A stretch of 6,341 nucleotides of DNA, taken from the NCBI GenBank assembly GCA_028290305.1, contig JAQGKC010000452.1, forward strand, positions 1 to 6,341, in the 5' to 3' direction. The notes below the pieces were generated by a model. That model had not been told where the DNA came from and searched no databases. It saw nothing but the letters and a program-made list of their open reading frames with translations. The stretch's first letter is position 1. Every line of letters starts with the position of its first letter. A program made the position numbers and the translations under genes. This DNA comes from Bradyrhizobium sp. Lineage in GTDB: Bacteria; Pseudomonadota; Alphaproteobacteria; Rhizobiales; Xanthobacteraceae. Positions 1 to 4,535 of the stretch are shown in pieces.

Positions 1-161
1 GTGGATGATGGCGCCGATTCTGTAGCATGCGGCCGATCATTCGACCGACTGCGATTTCAACCGAGCCGCTCCGCACCCAGCTGACCCCATCAAGTGCCGC
101 ATGAGCACGCAGAGAACACAGGCACCCGACGACGTCGTACAACGCTCAAAACCGAGCTGCC

Positions 162-515
162 GCCCTTGACCCCATTAGAGAACTGTATCGGTGGTTTCCG
201 TCGATCCTGCAGGTTCTCACAATCATCCGGCCCGAGACACTCGTGCGTTGGCACAGGGCCGGCTTTCGTTCCTACTGGCGTTGGAAGTCGTGCCCACAGG
301 GAGGGCGACCGCAGATCGAAACGAAGCTGTGCGCGTTGATCCGGCGGATGAGCATGGAGAATCCGCTTTGGGGTGCGCCACGCATTCACGGCGAACTGCT
401 CAAGCTCGGGTTTGAGGTCGCGCAGTCGAGCGTCGCCAAGTACATGGTCAAACGACGGCGACCGCCCAGCCAGGGATGGCGCTCGACTCGTCACGTACCT
501 CAATTGTTCGATTAA
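162..515 (+). pseudogene. Internal fragment of an integrase-type IS transposase
   Basis: The reading frame keeps the N-terminal part of a DDE integrase-type transposase of the sort common in rhizobia. Similarity begins at about 183 (LYRWFPSILQ), runs through RPETLVRWHRAGFR and YWRWKS, and reaches the pre-catalytic helix-turn-helix region with NPLWGAPRIHGELLKLG and SVAKYMVKRR. It stops just after PPSQGWR near 482, where the family would continue into the catalytic core. The following 10 codons are unrelated and end at a TAA. The DDE residues, the start and the 3' half are all absent, so it cannot transpose. No terminal inverted repeats were found. Identification is by recognition of the conserved blocks; the 5' edge is uncertain because the frame stays open upstream of 162. 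Confidence 0.75.
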
Positions 516-570
516 GATGGGTCTGCCCTCCAAGCCCATGTCGGACCATCTCAATGGCAATTTTGAGGGT

Positions 571-603
571 CGGGCCTCGGAGCAATCCGGGGCCTGATTT
601 TTT
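571..603 (+). terminator. Rho-independent terminator
   Basis: Arms CGGGCCTCGG (571-580) and CCGGGGCCTG (587-596) pair over 10 positions with two G-U wobbles around a six-base loop. A T-run follows at 598-603. This is the most conventional intrinsic terminator in the window. No intact gene lies just upstream, so it probably belonged to a gene now lost beside the transposase fragment. It shields the downstream stress-type promoter from read-through. Confidence 0.7.
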
Positions 604-625
604 GTGGGTCGGTCAGCGCCCGACA

Positions 626-650
626 GGAACTAAAAACCGCCGCTAGAATT
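626..650 (+). promoter_or_regulatory. Candidate EcfG-type promoter for the His-rich gene
   Basis: GGAAC (626-630), 16 bases, then AATT (647-650). This fits the alphaproteobacterial general-stress form GGAAC-N18/19-TT, though the -10 differs from the favoured CGTT. Predicted transcription would begin near 657, leaving a leader of about 28 bases that contains the GGAGG ribosome site of the ATG at 685. Confidence 0.45.
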
Positions 651-684
651 GGTGAGAAAATTCTATCAAACACGGAGGAACATC

Positions 685-894
685 ATGGCGCAATCACCGA
701 AGCATCCCTCTCAAGAGCATCATCACAACGCTGCCGCTCATCATCATGCTGCCGCGCACCATCATCATCAAGCCGAGCACCATCACTCGCGCGGCGAGCA
801 TGAGGACGCTAAGCATCACGCGAGTGCGGCTCAAGAGCATAGCGAACAAGCTCACAAACATACGACGACAGCGCACTCTCATTCCCAGAAATAG
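685..894 (+). CDS. Small His-rich protein (69 aa), possible metal binder
   Basis: The protein has 22 histidines in 69 residues, arranged in runs of two to four separated by Ala, Glu and Gln (for example HHHNAAAHHHAAAHHHH). It has no signal peptide, no membrane segment, no cysteine and only one proline-containing stretch, at the N-terminus. The His/Ala/Glu spacing would suit an amphipathic helix. The ATG at 685 is chosen because GGAGGA lies 5-10 bases upstream; an in-frame TTG at 649 falls inside the putative promoter and would add a leader unlike the rest. The gene is probably monocistronic, between the terminator at 571-603 and the promoter at 940. Similar short His-rich proteins occur in rhizobia, as I recall. 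Binding of Ni, Zn, Co or Cu is an inference from composition only. The CATCAT-rich DNA is explained by the codons. Confidence 0.85.
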   Translation: MAQSPKHPSQEHHHNAAAHHHAAAHHHHQAEHHHSRGEHEDAKHHASAAQEHSEQAHKHTTTAHSHSQK

Positions 895-939
895 ATCGCT
901 TATACCATTCCGGGACGTGCGGCCGGGACCGACAGACAA

Positions 940-965
940 GGAACTAATGGCCTCACGACCGAGTT
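940..965 (+). promoter_or_regulatory. Candidate EcfG-type promoter for the secreted protein
   Basis: GGAAC (940-944), 17 bases, then AGTT (962-965). This keeps the GTT core of the general-stress -10 element. Predicted start of transcription is about 972, some 60 bases before the ATG at 1036. Confidence 0.55.
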
Positions 966-1035
966 GCGCGTATATCCTTTGGACAGCTCAAAAAGACGCA
1001 AACGCCTGGGTTAGGACGAAACCAAGGAGAGCCCC

Positions 1036-1380
1036 ATGACCGCGAAACATAAGCTCGTTGTCGCTGCTTGCGCATTGACGTTCCTGGGCATTGGCGTCGC
1101 GAATGCGGGTCCTTGCAACACTGGTCAAACCACGGGTGCCGCCTCGGCAGATACCCGTGAGCAGGCGACCAACAAGGCCTCTCAACAAGCTCAACGGGAA
1201 GAGCACGCGCAGCCCAGCGTTGCCGAGCAGCCGAAGAGCACTACACCCACGCAGTCCAGCGCCGCGGAGCAGTCGCAGAGCACGGTATCGTCAGGCAAGA
1301 TGACCGACAGAGATCAGTCACCGGGTGCACCGTCCCAAGGATCGGAGCCTTCGGCAAAGATGGCTGATCAGGGCTGCTGA
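1036..1380 (+). CDS. Small secreted Ser/Gln-rich protein (114 aa)
   Basis: A Sec signal peptide is clear: KHK in the n-region, a hydrophobic core at residues 7-21 and an ANA cleavage site at 22-24, leaving a mature protein that begins GPC. The mature part is low complexity, rich in Ser, Gln, Ala and Glu, and looks disordered. It carries weak internal duplication: SVAEQPKST and SAAEQSQST, then GKMTDRD and AKMADQG. Apart from Cys27 the only mature cysteine is the last residue, Cys114, so a disulfide closing the chain is possible. Translation starts at the ATG after AAGGAG (about 9 bases upstream). Small periplasmic proteins starting GPC after the signal are familiar in bradyrhizobia, but no function is known to me. 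The gene is convergent with the 1409-1714 gene, 28 bases away. Confidence 0.85.
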   Translation: MTAKHKLVVAACALTFLGIGVANAGPCNTGQTTGAASADTREQATNKASQQAQREEHAQPSVAEQPKSTTPTQSSAAEQSQSTVSSGKMTDRDQSPGAPSQGSEPSAKMADQGC

Positions 1381-1408
1381 ACCTCTTGACCCAGCACCGG
1401 CTAAGATG

Positions 1409-1714
1409 TCAGCGGTCAGCTCTGGTTGCGGTTGCCGCGGCTTGCTGGACTTGCTTCCTGAGGCGCTGCAATTGCACATAGGATCGCTCAATATCGCTTT
1501 CGTCTTGAGCGTCCTCGATTTCCGTCAGTGCGGCTATTCTCAATTGTATCGGATCGCGCTCGCCTCTCGCCGCAGCCGAGAGAATGCGCGACGCCAGCCT
1601 TACTTTCATGGCATTTGTTCGCTTGGCCGAAGGCAGGATAGTCGCCGCCTCATCAAGTGCGGTTTTCATCAATTCGATTAATTCAGGTTGATAGATCGCT
1701 CCAGTCTTCACCAT
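1409..1714 (-). CDS. Conserved hypothetical protein (101 aa)
   Basis: A soluble, helix-rich protein beginning MVKTGAIYQPE. The first two thirds read like a rhizobial small-protein family I recognise by style: ELMKTALDEA, then LPSAKRTNAMK, then ASRILSAAARGERDP. The last third (IEDAQDESDIERSYVQLQRLRKQVQQA) is charged and may form a short coiled coil. There are no cysteines and no signal peptide. The ATG at 1714 is preferred over an in-frame TTG (1729) and ATG (1726) because GGAG lies six bases before it and the family-like sequence begins there. A GGAAC-N17-CATT promoter candidate is upstream, with a leader of roughly 70 bases. Function unknown. Confidence 0.8.
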   Translation of the reverse strand: MVKTGAIYQPELIELMKTALDEAATILPSAKRTNAMKVRLASRILSAAARGERDPIQLRIAALTEIEDAQDESDIERSYVQLQRLRKQVQQAAATATRADR

Positions 1715-1788
1715 GTTCGTCTCCATCAACGCTACAGCAGAGACGCCGCAAACCTAATTTGGCGGCAAGTCAAACAATAGCGCGACCT

Positions 1789-1814
1789 AATGCACCGGCC
1801 CGCCTGATGGTTCC
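1789..1814 (-). promoter_or_regulatory. Candidate EcfG-type promoter for the 1409-1714 gene
   Basis: On the minus strand GGAAC (1814-1810) is followed by 17 bases and CATT (1792-1789). The same -10 word CATT recurs at 3750 and 6075. Predicted transcription begins near 1782, about 68 bases before the ATG at 1714. It lies downstream of the zinc-ribbon gene in the same direction, so the gene may have its own stress promoter. Confidence 0.55.
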
Positions 1815-1889
1815 GGACTCTCGCATAGCTCGATAGGAATCGCTCGCGCACCAGCTTGCGGGTCTCCAAGTGGCAGGCCCGGCAATCAC

Positions 1890-2105
1890 TCAGTGCCGCC
1901 CACGCCTCAATCGCATCGTCGTGGCGCGCTTTCGCGCGACTATTGATGTCGTCTCTTCGATTGGTGGGCGGTCCATTCGGAGTGGATTAGAGCCCCACCA
2001 TCCGCAATGAACGCAGACGTGTATAAAGCGGTCGTTTTCATAATCTGAAATCGGAACTACCGCTCGATCTACGTCGCAATGACTGCAAGACGCACCTTTT
2101 GGCAT
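1890..2105 (-). CDS. Zinc-ribbon small protein (71 aa as read), probably frameshifted near its end
   Basis: Two CxxC pairs, CSHC at residues 7-10 and CVHC at 31-34, with the following CGWWGSN, form a compact four-cysteine zinc ribbon of about 35 residues. DNA, RNA or protein binding are all possible. From about residue 56 the frame turns into an Arg-rich tail (ARKRATTMRLRRGRH) that looks unnatural. In another frame the same DNA gives AKARHDDAIEAWAALSDCRA and then HLETRKLVRERF, open to a TAG at 1734-1732. A change of one CG unit in the GCGCG tract around 1930-1938 would join the two. The gene is therefore probably a frameshifted derivative of a longer protein. The start has only a weak ribosome site. 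A possible GGAAC promoter lies at 2151-2175. Confidence 0.6.
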   Translation of the reverse strand: MPKGASCSHCDVDRAVVPISDYENDRFIHVCVHCGWWGSNPLRMDRPPIEETTSIVARKRATTMRLRRGRH

Positions 2106-2137
2106 GGAGCCGGACTTTCGCGCACTTCGACGAAGCT

Positions 2138-2270
2138 ATTTGTAGCTTCTAATATTTTTAGGTCTCGCTGGTTCCGCCAATTTGGAGGGGTAAACCGATT
2201 AAATCCAAAAATTAAACGACATTAAATGTTATTTGACTCTTTAAATATTTAAATCAATCTCGGTCTATTC
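2138..2270 (+). promoter_or_regulatory. AT-rich upstream region of the Tat-signal gene
   Basis: This is the only strongly AT-rich stretch in the window. TTAAA begins at 2199, 2212, 2222, 2241 and 2249, and the last two form the perfect 14-base palindrome TTTAAATATTTAAA (2240-2253). A TTGACT at 2233-2238 could be a -35 element but no good -10 stands at 16-18 bases. GACTC (2235-2239) is a GANTC site for the CcrM methylase. The block suits binding by an AT-recognising regulator such as MucR/Ros, which is inference. Confidence 0.35.
2151..2175 (-). promoter_or_regulatory. Weak candidate EcfG-type promoter for the zinc-ribbon gene
   Basis: Minus-strand GGAAC (2175-2171), 16 bases, then TATT (2154-2151). 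Only the TT of the -10 is conserved. It lies about 45 bases before the start at 2105, a sensible distance, but the local AT-richness makes a chance match likelier here than at the other sites. Confidence 0.35.
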
Positions 2271-2314
2271 AGGACTAGGTTTGACCTGTTCCCTCCAGCT
2301 CAAAGGATAGTTCC

Positions 2315-2545
2315 ATGTCCCATCCAGAAAGCGAAACCGCTTCCGGTGCTGATCGGCGGAAATTCCTAGCCGCCTGCGGAAAATTCGCAGTAGTCAAGCC
2401 CCCGGCGATGACGATGCTGTTGTCGACATCGTTGACGTCCACCGCCTTAGCGCAATCTGGCGGCAATAGCAGCATAGGAAACAACGGCTTTGGAAACGGT
2501 GGCGGGGACGGAAGTCCGAACGGCAAGGAAGACACCAACCGTTAG
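2315..2545 (+). CDS. Tiny Tat-signal exported protein with Gly/Asn-rich mature part (76 aa)
   Basis: Residues 13-18 read DRRKFL, a twin-arginine motif, followed by a long weakly hydrophobic region (roughly 19-45) broken by KPP at 28-30 and ending in a plausible ALA cleavage site at 44-46. The mature peptide would be only about 30 residues, rich in Gly, Asn and Ser (SGGNSSIGNNGFGNGGGDG), with no cysteine and no recognisable domain. The start is the ATG with AAAGGAT about 8 bases upstream. Sequences with RRKFLA.CGKFA and STSL are familiar to me from bradyrhizobia, but their role is unknown. A Tat signal usually serves a folded cofactor protein, so such a small disordered passenger is odd. It could be a membrane-retained peptide if cleavage fails. 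Confidence 0.8.
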   Translation: MSHPESETASGADRRKFLAACGKFAVVKPPAMTMLLSTSLTSTALAQSGGNSSIGNNGFGNGGGDGSPNGKEDTNR

Positions 2546-2605
2546 AGAATCCGCGCCAGCAACATCAGGAACCGAGCAGGCAGGCGAGGGCCGGTTACCC
2601 ATCGT

Positions 2606-2630
2606 GGAACGATTTTTTGACGTCGTAGTT
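2606..2630 (+). promoter_or_regulatory. Candidate EcfG-type promoter without a downstream gene
   Basis: GGAAC (2606-2610), 16 bases, AGTT (2627-2630), with the GTT core kept. No convincing coding sequence follows on this strand; two hairpins do. Confidence 0.35.
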
Positions 2631-2636
2631 ACATGT

Positions 2637-2709
2637 GCAGTGCGTCTTAATTGCCCGGCGCACTTTGACTGACGAAACGGCCCCAGCGCATGACGCTGCG
2701 GCCGTTTCG
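2637..2709 (+). ncRNA. Candidate small RNA, about 70 nt
   Basis: Predicted from position only. A GGAAC-N16-AGTT promoter would start transcription at about 2637. A small stem (AGTGCG 2639-2644 with CGCACT 2659-2664) is followed by a strong terminal hairpin (2673-2709). No open reading frame of credible composition occupies the stretch. No known RNA family is recognised. The lack of a T-run after the last hairpin is the main weakness. Confidence 0.25.
2673..2709 (+). terminator. Strong hairpin, probable transcription terminator
   Basis: CGAAACGGCC (2673-2682) pairs perfectly with GGCCGTTTCG (2700-2709). Inside it CAGCG (2684-2688) pairs with CGCTG (2694-2698) across one C-C mismatch, with loop CATGA. 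The stem is 16 positions with one mismatch. The DNA after it is ATTAGATC, so there is no classic T-run on either side. It could serve the Tat-signal gene, a small RNA, or minus-strand transcripts. Confidence 0.5.
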
Positions 2710-2759
2710 ATTAGATCTACCTCGATCAACAGCATCAAGCAGCGTATCGAGATTTTCAA

Positions 2760-2775
2760 GCCGCCAGATGGCGGC
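2760..2775 (-). terminator. Short hairpin after the minus-strand cluster
   Basis: GCCGCC (2775-2770) and GGCGGC (2765-2760), read on the minus strand, form a perfect six-pair stem with a four-base loop. It starts 17 bases after the stop codon at 2792. The following TTGAAAAT is only weakly T-rich. It probably ends the transcript that began at 3690. Confidence 0.35.
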
Positions 2776-2791
2776 GAAGCGCTTTTCGTTG

Positions 2792-2911
2792 TCAGTTTGG
2801 ATTGAATTCGATCCACTTGATATTGATCGGCTGTCCCTCTGGCCCCTCGGCGAGATAGATGCAGGAGCGGCCCTCGGCGTCAGTCGCCCGGATCACCCGA
2901 GGAAAAGTCAT
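2792..2911 (-). CDS. Candidate microprotein (39 aa)
   Basis: This short frame starts one base after the stop of the 34-residue frame before it. The protein is well balanced and looks like a small beta structure: TFPRVIRATDAEGRSCIYLA, then a turn EGPEGQ, then PINIKWIEFNPN. The single cysteine is at residue 17. The ribosome site is poor, so translation would rely on coupling with the upstream frame. Natural-looking composition, together with the tight packing behind a coupled gene, argues for a real gene. I do not recognise the family. A hairpin 17 bases after the stop marks the end of the unit. Confidence 0.4.
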   Translation of the reverse strand: MTFPRVIRATDAEGRSCIYLAEGPEGQPINIKWIEFNPN

Positions 2912-2912
2912 C

Positions 2913-3017
2913 TCATCGTGTTCCAAGCGTCTCGAATGTCCAGTCCTCGCCAGTGTGGCTGTCATCCTGCGGCCGATCCTCTGGCGCTAATTCGTCGTAC
3001 TCGATGATCGCTTTCAT
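2913..3017 (-). CDS. Candidate acidic microprotein (34 aa), overlapping the ligase stop
   Basis: The ATG overlaps the stop of the ligase remnant as TGATG, and GGGAGG lies about 7 bases upstream, so both the ribosome site and the coupling arrangement are good. The product (MKAIIEYDELAPEDRPQDDS, then HTGEDWTFETLGTR) is strongly acidic, has no cysteine, no signal and no membrane segment, and is probably unfolded alone. It could have been a conserved neighbour of the intact ligase gene before truncation. I do not recognise a family. Confidence 0.5.
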   Translation of the reverse strand: MKAIIEYDELAPEDRPQDDSHTGEDWTFETLGTR

Positions 3018-3289
3018 CACAGGTCCTCCCGCAGTCCCTTAAAGAATGGATGTCTGACCTTGCCCTCGGCGGACTTCGCCCGATATTCGATTTCCGCCAG
3101 CAATGACGGCTCGACACAAATTCCCCGGTGCGCAATCTTCTTGCTGTAGGGCTGTGTCTGGCGGATCAGCGGCTTGAGCCGCGCCTGTAGGTCTTTCGCT
3201 GATGCCGTGTCGAAGCCATGGTCCACCTTTCCGGCATAGATCAGGTCCTTGCCCTTACGCCTACCGAGGTAGAGCCTATCCCATTTCCT
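3017..3289 (-). pseudogene. ligD: 3' remnant of an ATP-dependent DNA ligase of the LigD type
   Basis: The frame matches the C-terminal OB-fold part of LigD-type ligases, which seal breaks in bacterial non-homologous end joining. Visible blocks in order: KWDRLYLGRRKGKDLIYAGK, VDHGFDTAS, LKPLIRQTQPY, then EPSLLAEIEYRAKSAEGKVR and the family's terminal HPFFKGLREDL. About 90 residues remain, against roughly 300 for the ligase domain and more for full LigD. The adenylation domain with the catalytic lysine motif is missing, so there is no ligase activity. The frame runs on upstream of 3289 with unrelated residues and overlaps the end of the next gene, which marks the truncation edge. The preserved 3' end includes the natural stop. 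The first in-frame ATG (3226) would give only 69 residues. Confidence 0.85.
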
Positions 3290-3315
3290 GCCGTTTGGCC
3301 GGGGTAGGGCATGGC

Positions 3316-3666
3316 TCAGGCGAGCCGCAGCGCGAGCTGCCGGTCGGGGCCGATGTAGCTCGCAACAAAGTCTCGGATATGCTCGGGGACGGCGGTGCCT
3401 TCGATGTCATATCGCGTCTGAATCTCGCGGGCGATATTTCTGGAAACGTCCTCCGACCAATGTTCAAGGGTGTTGAAAGCGACAACGCGGACCGGGTCGC
3501 TAAATTGACCCGACATGAGATCGACAATGATGGTTTCAAGGTCAGCCCGCTCGACTTCGGCTTCGCGGTAAACGCTGCCCAAACGACCTAAACGGTCGAT
3601 AACTAAATAGGCCGTTTCATCGGCCCCATAGGGCACGATTGTCGGGGTCCAGCCTGTTCTGGGCAT
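3316..3666 (-). CDS. Conserved hypothetical protein (116 aa)
   Basis: A soluble mixed alpha/beta protein with no cysteine. N-terminal part: MPRTGWTPTIVPYGADETAY followed by LVIDRLGRLGSVYREAE. Middle: DLETIIVDLMSGQFSDPVRV, then VAFNTLEHWSEDVS. The C-terminal half is helical (REIQTRYDIEGTAVPEHIRD). I recall near-identical proteins in bradyrhizobia, without a known role. The ATG at 3666 has GGGAG six bases upstream; the in-frame TTG at 3672 sits against that ribosome site and is rejected. A GGAAC-N16-GCTT promoter candidate (3697-3721) is well placed. It is the first gene of the minus-strand unit that continues into the ligD remnant and two microproteins. Confidence 0.85.
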   Translation of the reverse strand: MPRTGWTPTIVPYGADETAYLVIDRLGRLGSVYREAEVERADLETIIVDLMSGQFSDPVRVVAFNTLEHWSEDVSRNIAREIQTRYDIEGTAVPEHIRDFVASYIGPDRQLALRLA

Positions 3667-3696
3667 ACGCAACTCCCACGCAACAACCTGGGATTC

Positions 3697-3721
3697 AAGC
3701 GTCCGCCGACCATTTCGTTCC
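3697..3721 (-). promoter_or_regulatory. Candidate EcfG-type promoter for the 3316-3666 gene
   Basis: Minus-strand GGAAC (3721-3717), 16 bases, GCTT (3700-3697). The -35 is perfect, the -10 weak. Predicted transcription starts near 3690, giving a leader of about 24 bases. It stands back to back with the plus-strand promoter at 3729. Confidence 0.4.
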
Positions 3722-3728
3722 GTGGCGC

Positions 3729-3753
3729 GGAACTTTTCTGTATGCCCGGCATT
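3729..3753 (+). promoter_or_regulatory. Candidate EcfG-type promoter for the 3780-4001 gene
   Basis: GGAAC (3729-3733), 16 bases, CATT (3750-3753). It shares GGAACTTTTC at its start and GGCATT at its end with the minus-strand site at 6075-6099, although the middle differs. Transcription would begin near 3760, about 20 bases before the ATG at 3780, which supports that start. Confidence 0.6.
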
Positions 3754-3779
3754 TTGATTTTTTCAGTGGGTTTTTCGAC

Positions 3780-4001
3780 ATGTGCGGTTGGACCGACGAG
3801 GAATGCGAACGCCTGGTCCAGTTTGTTAACACTGGCGCATCGGTAGCACGTGCCTCCGTGGCGTTGCGACGAACCATGAAATCCGTGCAATGTCAGGCAA
3901 GGAAGTTAGGCAAACCGTTTCCAACCCTCCAAGCCGCTAAGCGGCAGCGACAGGCCAAAATTGCAGCCGCTATGCGAACAGGTCCGACCGCGACTGCGTG
4001 A
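3780..4001 (+). CDS. Small helix-turn-helix-like protein (73 aa)
   Basis: The first 50 residues read as a three-helix DNA-binding unit: WTDEECERLVQFVNTGASVA, then RASVALRRTMKSVQCQARKL, then GKPFP. The WTDE start and the pattern GAS..RAS.AL.R....VQ..AR.LG.PF resemble GcrA-like or Myb-like helix-turn-helix units found in rhizobial small proteins. The last 25 residues are basic and Ala/Arg-rich. The ATG at 3780 is chosen because it lies just after the predicted promoter and at the start of similarity; the frame is open further upstream, but that part has foreign composition. The ribosome site is weak. It is divergent from the 3316-3666 gene with paired promoters. DNA binding is inferred, no target is known. 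Confidence 0.75.
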   Translation: MCGWTDEECERLVQFVNTGASVARASVALRRTMKSVQCQARKLGKPFPTLQAAKRQRQAKIAAAMRTGPTATA

Positions 4002-4056
4002 ACGTCAGACACAGACGCATTCGGCACCGGCGCGGGAGCGCTAGAAGGGTAAGGTT

Positions 4057-4143
4057 TTGATTGTCAGCATCGTGATCTGGGTCGTCTTGCTCATAGGGCT
4101 GGCAGCGTTCGTCATTCAGATAGAACTAAGCGCCATCCCTTAA
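4057..4143 (+). CDS. Candidate single-span membrane peptide (28 aa)
   Basis: Starting at TTG 4057 the product is MIVSIVIWVVLLIGLAAFVI followed by QIELSAIP, one almost perfect transmembrane helix with a short polar tail. GAAGGG stands seven bases before the TTG. The TAA overlaps the stop of the convergent minus-strand remnant at 4140 and a small hairpin. Length and the non-ATG start make this uncertain. Hydrophobic peptides of this kind are often missed in annotation. Confidence 0.3.
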   Translation: MIVSIVIWVVLLIGLAAFVIQIELSAIP

Positions 4144-4151
4144 CGGGATGG
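4133..4151. terminator. Small symmetric hairpin at convergent stop codons
   Basis: CCATCCC (4133-4139) pairs perfectly with GGGATGG (4145-4151) over a five-base loop that holds parts of both stop codons. There is no T-run on either strand, so any terminator role, possibly in both directions, is tentative. Confidence 0.3.
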
Positions 4152-4375
4152 ACCCGCCGCCTTCGCGCGACCGTGCGCTATCGTAGCAGCATCGTGCGCA
4201 TCCAAAAGATACCTGCGCGCCTCTCGTTTGGCGTCGGGGTTCGGCTCGACACGCGAGCCATGCAGGCTCACTGTGCCGTTGGGTAAGATCGGGAACCGAA
4301 AACGTGGCCGTCCGCAATATGGTTGACCACGACTTCGGTTTCCAAGATTGAAACAGCGAAGTCTTTCTCAGGCAT
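4140..4375 (-). pseudogene. Small hypothetical gene broken by a one-base frameshift
   Basis: From the ATG at 4375 the protein reads MPEKDFAVSILETEVVVNHI then ADGHV. At the four-T run (minus strand, 4302-4299) it runs off into FGSRSYPTAQ and a stop. In the next frame the DNA continues naturally as FRFPILPNGTVSLHGSRVEP, NPDAKREARRYLLDAHDAAT and a basic end GRAKAAGPSR before TAA at 4142-4140. Adding one T to the run would give a single 78-residue protein. The two halves have matching composition and the join HVFRFP is smooth, so I read this as a recent single-base loss, a sequencing error, or less likely a programmed slip. I do not recognise a function. The start has only a weak GAGAG ribosome site. 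Confidence 0.65.
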
Positions 4376-4497
4376 GTTGAATCACTCTCTCAATCGTCCT
4401 CGATCAACGCGGTATCTGGTTTTATCGGATGAGGCAAACGGACCCCGGTACTGCAATATGGACCAACACGACGAGAATACCGCCTGATCACCGGCCG

Positions 4498-4535
4498 GGG
4501 CGGCACCAACCGCCGTTTTATCGGCGTGGCCGCCC
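4498..4535 (-). terminator. Two-part hairpin over the end of the 4518-4682 gene
   Basis: GGGCGGC (minus 4535-4529) pairs with GCCGCCC (4504-4498), and inside it CGCCG pairs with CGGCG (4526-4522 with 4515-4511). The stop codon lies in the inner loop. No T-run follows, so this may slow decay rather than end transcription. Confidence 0.35.

Noticed and set aside
1..161. Left edge searched for a gene or IS end
   Set aside because: Short frames exist on both strands but none has a recognisable product, ribosome site or inverted repeat.
90..560. A 156-codon open frame on the minus strand
   Set aside because: It lies antisense to the recognisable transposase fragment and has Arg/Pro-rich shadow composition with no ribosome site.
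721..780. CATCAT-rich direct repeats, considered as a repeat array or CRISPR-like element
   Set aside because: The repeats are His codons of the His-rich protein; spacing is irregular and there are no spacers.
2212..2225. TTAA-N6-TTAA as a CtrA site
   Set aside because: The CtrA consensus needs seven bases between the TTAA halves; here there are six.
2233..2256. TTGACT as a housekeeping -35 element
   Set aside because: No acceptable -10 lies 16-18 bases downstream; kept only as part of the AT-rich block.
2595..2816. A 73-codon minus-strand frame
   Set aside because: It runs through the 2673-2709 hairpin and ends in a foreign-looking stretch; no recognisable protein features.
2690..3007. 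A 105-codon plus-strand frame
   Set aside because: It begins inside the strong hairpin, has no ribosome site and is antisense to the two microprotein frames.
3202..3591. A 129-codon open frame on the plus strand
   Set aside because: It is antisense to the ligD remnant and the conserved 116-residue gene, both supported by clear protein blocks.
4409..4483. Inverted repeat GCGGTAT and ATACCGC about 60 bases apart
   Set aside because: Only seven bases with a long gap, no neighbouring feature; within chance expectation.
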